Positions 1 to 4,728 of a stretch of 5,267 nucleotides of DNA are shown here, piece by piece. The notes beneath the pieces are model-generated. The model saw only the letters and a program-made list of their open reading frames with translations. It was not told the DNA's origin and did no database searches. Position 1 is the stretch's first letter; each line of letters begins with the position of its first letter. The translations under genes were made by a program, and so were the position numbers. The DNA comes from UBA9337 sp038331135 (lineage in GTDB: Bacteria > Patescibacteriota > Minisyncoccia > Moranbacterales > UBA9337): contig JBBQOS010000053.1 in the NCBI GenBank assembly GCA_038331135.1, positions 1-5,267 on the forward strand. The letters are read 5' to 3'.

Positions 1-134
1 TTTCTCACTAGCTCTTCAATTTTTTCCGCTCCAGCCGCATGACCCTCCCAAGGTTGCATTTTTTTTTCTCTGGCCCAGCGACGATTTCCGTCGGGAATTA
101 TAACCACATGATTTGGCAAATTTAAATTATCCAT
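1..134 (-). CDS. uppS: Isoprenyl transferase (undecaprenyl diphosphate synthase family), N-terminal part
   Basis: This is the first 44 codons of a cis-prenyltransferase; the gene runs off the left edge. The family condenses isopentenyl diphosphate units onto farnesyl or a similar allylic diphosphate to make the polyprenyl lipid carrier for peptidoglycan and glycan assembly at the inner membrane. Visible here is the first conserved motif, LPNHVVIIPDGNRRWA (residues 6-21), with the catalytic Asp (D15) and the GNRRW diphosphate-binding loop. The expected GHxAG stretch follows (GHAAGAEKIEEL, from residue 31). The IPDGNRRWA wording, instead of the IMDGNGRWA usual in E. coli-like enzymes, resembles archaeal, actinobacterial and CPR relatives. 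I chose the ATG at 134 because it gives the usual short lead before the motif. An in-frame ATG at 149 would add MKFYF and is equally possible; neither has a Shine-Dalgarno. The gene symbol rests on family only, since product chain length cannot be judged. Confidence 0.9.
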   Translation of the reverse strand, partial: MDNLNLPNHVVIIPDGNRRWAREKKMQPWEGHAAGAEKIEELVR

Positions 135-149
135 AAAATAAAATTTCAT

Positions 150-691
150 TAAAATTTAACTTGTTTAACTTATTTTAAACTCTTCATTTATCCTGCTTAA
201 CAATTATTAATTTTCTTTAAATTATTTTAATTTAAATTTTATATACAAAAAAATCATTGAGCCGCTTAAAATAACAACTACTAAATCCAGATGACAAATC
301 ATGCTAAATGAATTCGATAATAATCCTATGTTAAATATAATCAACAAATAAGTCAACCATTCACTTTTTTACAATTCTTTGACAATATTCTAAAATTCCC
401 ACTTGCCCGCCTCGCATCAACTCTACCTGCTGGTTTCACATTACTAAGGCCCCACCACGCAAACAGGTTTAGTAAGATAACTAATAAACATACTTTTAAT
501 ATTCCATTCCCCACCTCGCATCGACTAGTGTCCATTCAGTCGCACGTGGACAAATTTGACACGCACCTCTTTTTTATTTTTATATTTATCTACCTTAAAA
601 TATTTTTTAAATATACACTTTAAGAACTTTATAAAACTTGCAAACTCATTTGAACTTTTCATTTTTCACTTTTAACTATTAATATATTCTC
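150..691. other. AT-rich intergenic stretch with a GC-richer islet, no convincing gene
   Basis: I see no recognisable gene here. Positions 150-390 and 560-691 are very AT-rich. Positions 400-560 are clearly richer in G and C and hold a minus-strand open frame of 60 codons (353-535) with one hydrophobic segment (ILKVCLLVILLNLFAWWGL). It lacks a Shine-Dalgarno and any known motif. The frame that continues from it after a one-base shift (222-356) is also hydrophobic and open. The two together could be the remains of a small membrane-protein gene, but AT-rich DNA gives hydrophobic frames by chance. The islet contains a degenerate 16-base direct repeat (407-422 and 511-526, two mismatches) and a small hairpin with arms 530-534 and 547-551. 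Confidence 0.4.
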
Positions 692-727
692 AAGTATATA
701 CTTAGGTATATACTTAGGTATATACTT
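692..727. repeat. Three tandem 12-bp palindromic units (RGTATATACTT)
   Basis: Three head-to-tail 12-bp units occupy 692-703, 704-715 and 716-727. The first, AAGTATATACTT, is a perfect palindrome. The other two read AGGTATATACTT and differ at one base. One helical turn is about 10.5 bp, so 12-bp spacing puts successive sites close to the same face. The array sits in the 650-bp gap between ndk and the uppS-like gene, just beyond the ndk terminator. It could be an operator array or a simple tandem expansion; nothing next to it encodes an obvious regulator. Confidence 0.6.
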
Positions 728-746
728 TTTTATATTTTAATATAAA

Positions 747-778
747 CTAAAAAACCCTTTATTTACAAGGGTTTTTAG
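747..778 (-). terminator. Rho-independent terminator after ndk, bidirectional
   Basis: A 10-bp stem (AAAAACCCTT at 750-759 pairing with AAGGGTTTTT at 767-776) encloses a 7-base loop. Read on the minus strand the hairpin ends in a run of six T, then TTAGTTTA. It starts 27 bases after the ndk stop codon. The A tract on the other side makes it able to work on the plus strand as well, where TTTTTAGCTTTTTT follows. Confidence 0.85.
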
Positions 779-805
779 CTTTTTTAAAAGTGTATTTAAA
801 ATATA

Positions 806-1429
806 CTATTCGAGTATGCCATCTAGGTTAACATCATACAAAATCTCATCCTGAATCAATCGATAGCTTATTATTTCCTCCTTACTAAACCAGATTGGAA
901 TTTCTTTTTCTGCCTCCTCCACAAGCCCGGAAGCATGAATTAAATTTCGGATACTCCTTTGGTCCACGTCAGCCATTTGATAGGTATCCAGAGTAAAGTC
1001 TCCCCGAATAGTTCCCATGTCAGATGACAACGGTTCTGTTCCCCCGGTAATTTTTCTTACCAGCGCCACCGCTTGATTACCCTCCCAAATCATCGCAATC
1101 ACTGGACCAGAACTCATATATTTAGCGTTAGCATTCATAATCGCCAATCCATTTTCTTTAAAAGTAGCAAAGGGTGATTTCATTCCTTTTTTCTCATAAG
1201 AAGCGGCCGCTTTTCTACCCACTTCTTCCAACCAAGCATCGCCACCCACTTCATAGTAATGTTTAATCGCTATTTTTTCGGTTGGAACCACCATTTTTAA
1301 AGCTATCATTTTTAACCCCACTCTTTCATATCTTTGAATAATTTCTCCAATTAATGTTCTTTGAACGCCATCTGGTTTAATAATAACCAAAGTTCTTTCT
1401 TTTTTAGGGTGCATTTTTTCTTCTGCCAT
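806..1429 (-). CDS. ndk: Nucleoside diphosphate kinase, long form with two insertions
   Basis: This cytoplasmic enzyme transfers the gamma phosphate between nucleoside triphosphates and diphosphates through a phosphohistidine, balancing NTP and dNTP pools. Family signatures are ERTLVIIKPDGVQR with the phosphate-binding Lys (K18), MSSGPVIAMIWEG (105-117), GGTEPLSSDMGTIRGDF (129-145) and the active-site segment NLIHASG with catalytic His165. The Glu eleven residues later (E176) matches the residue that orients the histidine. The protein has 207 residues, against 140-150 for standard enzymes. About 20 extra residues lie between HYYE (57-60) and PFATF (86-90), about 10 more between TIRGDF and the active site (QMADVDQRS), and there is a C-terminal tail. 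The usual HGSD reads HASG here. Long forms of this kind are, as far as I recall, typical of CPR and some archaeal lineages. The start is the first ATG after a good promoter. It ends in TAG before the terminator at 747-778, so it is probably transcribed alone. Confidence 0.96.
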   Translation of the reverse strand: MAEEKMHPKKERTLVIIKPDGVQRTLIGEIIQRYERVGLKMIALKMVVPTEKIAIKHYYEVGGDAWLEEVGRKAAASYEKKGMKSPFATFKENGLAIMNANAKYMSSGPVIAMIWEGNQAVALVRKITGGTEPLSSDMGTIRGDFTLDTYQMADVDQRSIRNLIHASGLVEEAEKEIPIWFSKEEIISYRLIQDEILYDVNLDGILE

Positions 1430-1460
1430 ATTTTTAAAAATAATAAATTAACACTTTAAA

Positions 1461-1489
1461 ATTCTACCACAAACAAAAATCTATAGCAA
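1461..1489 (-). promoter_or_regulatory. Sigma-70-like promoter of ndk with extended -10
   Basis: On the minus strand the -35 box TTGCTA (1484-1489) and the -10 box TAGAAT (1461-1466) are separated by exactly 17 bases. TGG stands directly before the -10, giving an extended -10. Transcription would start near 1453, leaving a leader of about 25 bases before the ATG at 1429. The leader has no Shine-Dalgarno. Confidence 0.75.
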
Positions 1490-1583
1490 TAAGAACATGT
1501 CAGTATGTTAACATAATTTTAAGTTATAAAGTTTTTAAGGTTATAAAGTTTATAAAGCATTAGAATTATTATTCTATCTGCAT

Positions 1584-1630
1584 CCCTCCTCCACTTAAAA
1601 AGGGGAGGTGCCCAAAAGGGCGGAGGGGTT
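1584..1630. repeat. GC-rich palindromic intergenic repeat, type 1
   Basis: This is a compact GC-rich block in very AT-rich surroundings. It holds a perfect inner hairpin GCCC-AAAA-GGGC (1610-1621) and nested complementary segments: CCTCC (1586-1594 region) can pair with GGGGAGG (1602-1608) or with GGAGGGG (1622-1628). From memory, the minus-strand wording (CCCCTCCGCCC, CACCTCCCC) belongs to a class of dispersed palindromic repeats seen between genes in many bacterial genomes. It lies between ndk and the hydrolase gene and codes for nothing. Confidence 0.6.
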
Positions 1631-1662
1631 GATTAAACTTTTAACATTTTAACATTTCGTAG

Positions 1663-1685
1663 AGACGCCCCCCCCTGGGGCGTCT
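1663..1685. repeat. GC-rich palindromic repeat, type 2 (AGACGCCCC hairpin)
   Basis: A perfect 9-bp stem (AGACGCCCC at 1663-1671, GGGGCGTCT at 1677-1685) closes a five-base loop. The flanking CGTAGAGACGC resembles the widespread GTAGAGACG-type intergenic palindromes known from cyanobacteria and, as I recall, CPR genomes. It lies 16 bases after the hydrolase stop codon. It could stop or stabilise that transcript, but no U tract follows on the minus strand, so I do not call it a terminator. Confidence 0.65.
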
Positions 1686-1701
1686 GGGTATTTCCAAAAA
1701 A

Positions 1702-3015
1702 CTATAATTGATCGTAATTCCCCGACAAGGATTGCACTCTTTTGGCATAGTTAGTAAGGCCATAACAACTCCAGCCTAAATATTTCAGAGAAGCATATTC
1801 CTCCCATTTGATAGAGATTTTTTTTCCATTGCAAGGGCTGGTGATAGTTGTTTTCCCACTCTTAGTAGCACCATCATTTTTTAATTTTAAAGCCATGGCG
1901 GTTACACCATCAACTAGATTCCATGGATCGGGCGGATTGTGACCCGTTGTTGAAGCAATATTTGATTCATAGCCTTTCCAAGTATCAGACATAAACTGCG
2001 CCGCTCCCATGGCCCCTCCAGTACCCTTATAGCTCGCTGGCGGACAAGAAACTTTTTGTTTTTTATAATTATAACCCAACTCTTCGCAGATATCTTTAAA
2101 TATTGTAGCCCGCGCAACGCTCATTCGGCTCTGCTTAAAATCGCAACCTCCCACAGAGGCACCCAATCTAGATTCAATTGAAAGCATCCCAAAGAGAAAT
2201 CCTTTTCGCACTCCCGTTTGCTTGCTGGCAAACCTTATGGCTTCTTTTACATCGTTAGTATCATAACTTTTTCCCAATAATTTATTTAAATCATTCTTCG
2301 TGTCAGACAATTTTCCCTGCAAAGTCTGGATACTATCCGCCACTTCGGCTACGTCTTCGGCTATGACGTTAGCCTCTCGCTCTAGGGCTTTTTTTTGACT
2401 CTCTTTAATATCCAAAAGCTCTTCTTTTTCTTTAATAGTGCCGTCTAGCTGTTCAGTTTCGTTTTTTATACTCTCTCTATCATTTTTTATGTCATCCACC
2501 AAGATTAAAACTTTTTCCTTTACCCTAAAATAGTTATCAATATTAGTAACCGCTTCTAAAAAATTATTTTTATCAAAAAAAGTAAACAAAAATGGTTGCT
2601 CTGAATTAACATAACTTTCCTGAAGCATTTTCTTAAGAGCTTCTTTTCTTTTTTCCAAACTGGCCTCTAAATCTTCTACATATTTTTCCTTGTTCTTGAT
2701 AGTTTTCTCTGTTTCTTCTATTTGAGATTGAGTACTAACAATAGCCTGTTGAGTTGTATAAACCGCTCCTTGTTTCTTTTTTAAAAGACTCTCCAATTGC
2801 GCTTTTTCTGCCTCAGTTTTATTTAATTTTTTTTCTAAACTCTCAATATCATCTTCAATTTCAGCTTTATCTTCTTCACATTTATCTTTTTCTTCATCCA
2901 TTAAAGTATCGCAATCTACTGCCTGAGCTCTCAAAACGCCGAAATCGACCCTGGACAAGCCCAAAGACCCTAAAAAAAAGATAGTTATAATTAAAAATTT
3001 TATTTTATTTTGCAT
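1702..3015 (-). CDS. Secreted coiled-coil peptidoglycan hydrolase with C-terminal lytic-transglycosylase domain
   Basis: The 437-residue protein starts with a signal peptide (MQNKIKFLIITIFFLGS..., probable cleavage after LRAQA, residue 32). A long charged coiled coil follows (about 45-250), with a break at QPFLFTFFDKNNFLEAVTNID as in PcsB/CwlO-type cell-division hydrolases. The C-terminal 180 residues look like a lytic transglycosylase of the MltB/SLT kind. FGMLSIESRLG carries the presumed catalytic Glu (E281), GGAMGAAQFMSDTW (333-346) is the substrate-groove motif, and NLVDGVTAMALKLKNDG and LGWSCYGLTNYAKRV follow. It should cleave glycan strands outside the membrane. In PcsB/CwlO-like systems the coiled coil is controlled by FtsEX, so the same is plausible here, though no ftsEX is in view. 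The frame is open to an ATG at 3072, but a promoter overlaps that extension and the signal peptide fits the ATG at 3015, so I start there. Five Cys residues are predicted in the secreted part. Confidence 0.85.
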   Translation of the reverse strand: MQNKIKFLIITIFFLGSLGLSRVDFGVLRAQAVDCDTLMDEEKDKCEEDKAEIEDDIESLEKKLNKTEAEKAQLESLLKKKQGAVYTTQQAIVSTQSQIEETEKTIKNKEKYVEDLEASLEKRKEALKKMLQESYVNSEQPFLFTFFDKNNFLEAVTNIDNYFRVKEKVLILVDDIKNDRESIKNETEQLDGTIKEKEELLDIKESQKKALEREANVIAEDVAEVADSIQTLQGKLSDTKNDLNKLLGKSYDTNDVKEAIRFASKQTGVRKGFLFGMLSIESRLGASVGGCDFKQSRMSVARATIFKDICEELGYNYKKQKVSCPPASYKGTGGAMGAAQFMSDTWKGYESNIASTTGHNPPDPWNLVDGVTAMALKLKNDGATKSGKTTITSPCNGKKISIKWEEYASLKYLGWSCYGLTNYAKRVQSLSGNYDQL

Positions 3016-3042
3016 CAAATCAATTTTAGCACAAAAAAGACG

Positions 3043-3072
3043 TTTATAAAAGGAACGAGCGCTTACTGTCAT
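3043..3072 (-). promoter_or_regulatory. Promoter of the coiled-coil hydrolase gene, inside the longest frame
   Basis: On the minus strand ATGACA (3067-3072) and TATAAA (3043-3048) stand 18 bases apart, each matching five of six consensus bases. Transcription would begin near 3036, about 20 bases before the ATG at 3015. The -35 box contains the upstream ATG at 3072, so transcripts from this promoter cannot use that ATG. A second possible -10 with extended TG (TGCTAAAAT, 3022-3030 region) lies closer and would give an almost leaderless message. Confidence 0.6.
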
Positions 3073-3104
3073 TTTTAAATAACTTTATCAGGAACAAGCG
3101 TTTA
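3043..3104. repeat. Imperfect direct repeat over the hydrolase promoter
   Basis: Positions 3043-3065 and 3084-3104 share the pattern TTTAT..AGGAACRAGCGYTTA, differing by a two-base gap and a few substitutions, with a period of about 40 bases. The left unit contains the -10 region of the hydrolase promoter. This could be a duplicated regulatory site or an old local duplication. Confidence 0.45.
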
Positions 3105-3127
3105 CACAAGATGCTAATATTGATAAG

Positions 3128-3373
3128 TCCAGTCATTTATCAACATATGTAAAAAATGACTGCATTTTGATTAATGTATTTTGATTATTAATAACCACAC
3201 CTGTTTTTTTTTATTTCTCAATTTTTTTAACGCCACTGTGTGTCCGAGTACAGACAACACGGGGAGCTCTTGCCACAGGGACTTAAAATTTATTTTTTCA
3301 GTCAAATTGGTACATACGTACCAATTTGACTGAATTTTTATTATTTTTTTTAAATTCAAATACTCTGCATCTA
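3128..3373. repeat. ~250-bp dispersed repeat element, copy A
   Basis: This block is nearly identical to copy B at 4437-4702: four substitutions and a one-base T-run difference over 3128-3350, then diverging tails that both end in CTGCATCTA. It starts with a hairpin (CAGTCATTT 3130-3138 with AAATGACTG 3154-3162). A doubled 10-mer ATTTTGATTA (3164-3173, 3178-3187) follows, then a GC-rich core (3231-3282) with TGTC/GACA and CTGTG/CACAG pairings. It finishes with a perfect 15-bp palindrome (3299-3332). There are no terminal inverted repeats of the DDE-transposon type. The hairpin at each end recalls non-autonomous IS200/IS605 derivatives, but no ends or tyrosine transposase can be matched, so the class is open. 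The right end abuts a transposase remnant. Confidence 0.85.
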
Positions 3374-3485
3374 CTTACAAATTGTTTTTTGCATACACGG
3401 CATTTGTATCCTTGCTTACCTCTGAAAATCCCATTCTTTACTGCCTGTGTTTTTCCACACCTTGGACACTTTTTTTATACAGCAT
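3298..3485 (-). pseudogene. Transposase remnant, N-terminal zinc ribbon only
   Basis: On the minus strand the frame from 3474 reads KKCPRCGKTQAVKNG, then IFRGKQGYKCRVCKKQFV. That is a clean CxxC-x18-CxxC zinc ribbon like those at the N terminus of IS1- and IS1595-type transposases. Transposase-derived sequence ends at about 3374, where repeat copy A begins. The frame then runs through the repeat to a TGA at 3298 and carries no catalytic domain. A TAA precedes the first Lys. The only nearby ATG (3485) is in another frame and would join the ribbon only by a shift at a run of seven A followed by G (3470-3476). I read this as a truncated, frameshifted relic. The A AAA AAG run is also a classic slippery site, but its place three codons after the ATG makes programmed use unlikely. 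Confidence 0.75.
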
Positions 3486-3772
3486 AATAAATGATTTACG
3501 ATTATGCCTTCTATCCTAACCCAAAATGCCATTTTTATCCTTACATATTTTTAATTAAGCCGGTATTATCAGCTACTCATCCCTCATCCAATTATTTATA
3601 AACATATACTCATGTTTGACTGAGATTGTTTTATCTTTTACTTTTTTAAAATTTATTTTTTCAGTCAAATTGGTACATACGTACCAATTTGACTGAATTT
3701 TTATTCTTTAAAAAATATTCAAAAAATTATTAAAAATTTATAAGATATTTTTTGTGGAATAAACAGAAAAAA
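3374..3772. other. Gene-poor stretch between repeat A and the PaaX/Cas2-like gene
   Basis: Apart from the zinc-ribbon relic and copy C, I see no gene. A 7-bp inverted repeat (GCATAAT 3482-3488, ATTATGC 3501-3507) sits at the 5' edge of the relic and could be what is left of an insertion-sequence end. The rest, 3508-3640, is AT-rich with no recognised signal. Confidence 0.5.
3646..3705. repeat. Partial third copy of the repeat (copy C): right-end palindrome
   Basis: Sixty bases match the right part of copies A and B: TTAAAATTTATTTTTTCAG, the perfect 15-bp palindrome (3662-3695, loop ATAC) and GAATTTTTATT. The 45 bases to its left (AACATATACTCATG, then TTTGACTGAGATTG) faintly resemble the left end of A and B. 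It may therefore be an older decayed or internally deleted copy. It lies 68 bases past the stop of the PaaX/Cas2-like gene and could end or stabilise that transcript. Its T-rich side faces the plus strand. Confidence 0.85.
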
Positions 3773-4378
3773 CTATTTCAATTTGAAATATTTCTTTATT
3801 TCTTTCTCGTGAAGTAATCTTTCCGCTGTAATTATTTCAATATACTCGCTCACCTTAAAAAACTCAGCCACTGCCAAAATCTCATCCTCACAAGGATAAG
3901 GATAAAACCAAGAACTTTTTTGAAATTGATAAAAACCCAACTTTTTAATTTTCGACCTAAAATAATTCCTATCCACCGTCATTTTATTAGGGATGTCAAA
4001 AATCAAAATTCGCCACTTTTTATCCCAAACCTTAGGTTTGCATATTTTTAAATCATTTATAAATATATCTTTAATCCTTTTTTTCCCTTTATTGGTAAGC
4101 TTAACTTTTATTTTTCCATCTTTATTTTTTATTATTTTAATAAACTTCCTTCGCCTTAAAGCTTCCACGGCATTCTTGACTTTTTTATCCGAATAATCAT
4201 TATCGCTATCAAATTCATTAATGACTTTTAAAATTCCAGGAATAAGTGCACCCCCAAATGCAACTCCTCCCACGGCAACAAGCATCAAAACAAACTTAGT
4301 TGCCATAGCTGGAGCACTATCTGAATACAAAAAATTCTCAATGTTTTCCCTCAAGCTTTTTTTGTCTTTGTTTCTCAT
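3773..4378 (-). CDS. PaaX/Cas2-like protein with N-terminal membrane segment and winged helix
   Basis: The 201-residue protein shows three parts. A hydrophobic segment (about 26-52, TKFVLMLVAVGGVAFGGAL...) probably spans the membrane. A winged-helix-like stretch (63-105) reads DKKVKNAVEALRRRKFIKI and then a basic hairpin ending in LTNKGKKRI. The Cas2-like ferredoxin domain (121-200) carries WRILIFDIP with Asp128 and FQKSSWFYPYP, matching the layout of the central domain of PaaX repressors. Similar CPR proteins are, to my knowledge, often annotated as Cas2 or PaaX-like. No cas1, other cas gene or CRISPR array is present, so a role in spacer acquisition is unlikely. Membrane-tied DNA or RNA binding is a better guess. 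It is very rich in Lys. It starts at the first ATG, 24 bases after a good -10 box, ends in TAG, and lies between repeat copies B and C. Function unknown. Confidence 0.85.
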   Translation of the reverse strand: MRNKDKKSLRENIENFLYSDSAPAMATKFVLMLVAVGGVAFGGALIPGILKVINEFDSDNDYSDKKVKNAVEALRRRKFIKIIKNKDGKIKVKLTNKGKKRIKDIFINDLKICKPKVWDKKWRILIFDIPNKMTVDRNYFRSKIKKLGFYQFQKSSWFYPYPCEDEILAVAEFFKVSEYIEIITAERLLHEKEIKKYFKLK

Positions 4379-4402
4379 GTTTTTAAAATTTAAAAATTAT
4401 TA

Positions 4403-4431
4403 ATCTTACAAAAAAAATTTATACCTAGCAA
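4403..4431 (-). promoter_or_regulatory. Sigma-70-like promoter of the PaaX/Cas2-like gene
   Basis: On the minus strand TTGCTA (4426-4431) and TAAGAT (4403-4408) are 17 bases apart. The -35 box is identical to that of ndk. It gives a leader of about 18 bases to the ATG at 4378, with no Shine-Dalgarno. It lies just outside repeat copy B, which begins at 4437, so the gene does not depend on the repeat for its core promoter. Confidence 0.7.
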
Positions 4432-4436
4432 AAACA

Positions 4437-4702
4437 TCCAGTCACCTATCAACATATGTAAAAAATGACTGCATTTTGATTAATGTATTTTGATTATTAA
4501 TAACCACACCTGTTTTTTTTTATTTCTCAATTTTTTTAACGCCACTGTGTGTCCGAGTACAGACAACACGGGGAGCTCTTGCTACAGGGACTTAAAATTT
4601 ATTTTTTCAGTCAAATTGATACATACGTACCAATTTGACTGAATTTTTATTATTTTTTTTTAAAATTAAAATATTCTGCATCATTCAAATATTCTGCATC
4701 TA
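4437..4702. repeat. ~250-bp dispersed repeat element, copy B
   Basis: Direct repeat of copy A, in the same orientation and offset by 1309 bases. Relative to A it has CC for TT in the left hairpin (shortening the stem to CAGTCA/TGACTG, 4439-4444 and 4466-4471), one C-to-T change in the GC-rich core and one G-to-A change in the right palindrome (4608-4641). Its right tail is about 20 bases longer because an ATTCTGCATC-containing unit is duplicated (4672-4682, 4690-4700). The right end stops inside a deaminase pseudogene. The left end lies 58 bases before the PaaX/Cas2-like gene, much as copy A lies 55 bases before the long frame of the hydrolase. Confidence 0.85.
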
Positions 4703-4728
4703 GCCACGACAATTATTCCGCAAAAAAT

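Noticed and set aside
353..535. 60-codon minus-strand frame with one hydrophobic stretch as a gene
   Set aside because: There is no Shine-Dalgarno, no recognised family and a lone TM-like segment in a hydrophobic-prone AT-rich context. It is kept only as a possible relic.
1663..1685. Rho-independent terminator for the hydrolase gene
   Set aside because: The stem is strong, but no U tract follows on the minus strand, and the sequence looks like a dispersed palindromic repeat.
1914..2117. Minus-strand frame of 67 codons within the hydrolase gene
   Set aside because: It lies wholly inside the transglycosylase coding region in another frame, and its protein shows no family resemblance.
2754..2984. 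Plus-strand frame of 76 codons opposite the coiled coil
   Set aside because: Its Leu/Phe/Ser-rich sequence is the antisense reading of Lys/Glu-rich coiled-coil codons.
3231..3282. tRNA or tRNA-like gene in the repeat core
   Set aside because: No cloverleaf, T-arm GGTTCRA or acceptor pairing could be found.
3171..3359. 62-codon minus-strand frame inside repeat copy A
   Set aside because: It runs straight through the palindrome, and copy B's single-base and T-run differences do not favour this frame. It shows no motif and is best explained as a by-product of the repeat.
3993..4403. Two plus-strand frames opposite the PaaX/Cas2-like gene
   Set aside because: Both are antisense readings of a Lys-rich gene, with hydrophobic composition and no signals of their own.
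3128..4702. CRISPR array or cas locus
   Set aside because: Only two full repeats and one partial repeat exist, far too long and too widely spaced. There are no spacers of regular size and no cas1 or effector gene; the Cas2-like fold here is of the PaaX kind.
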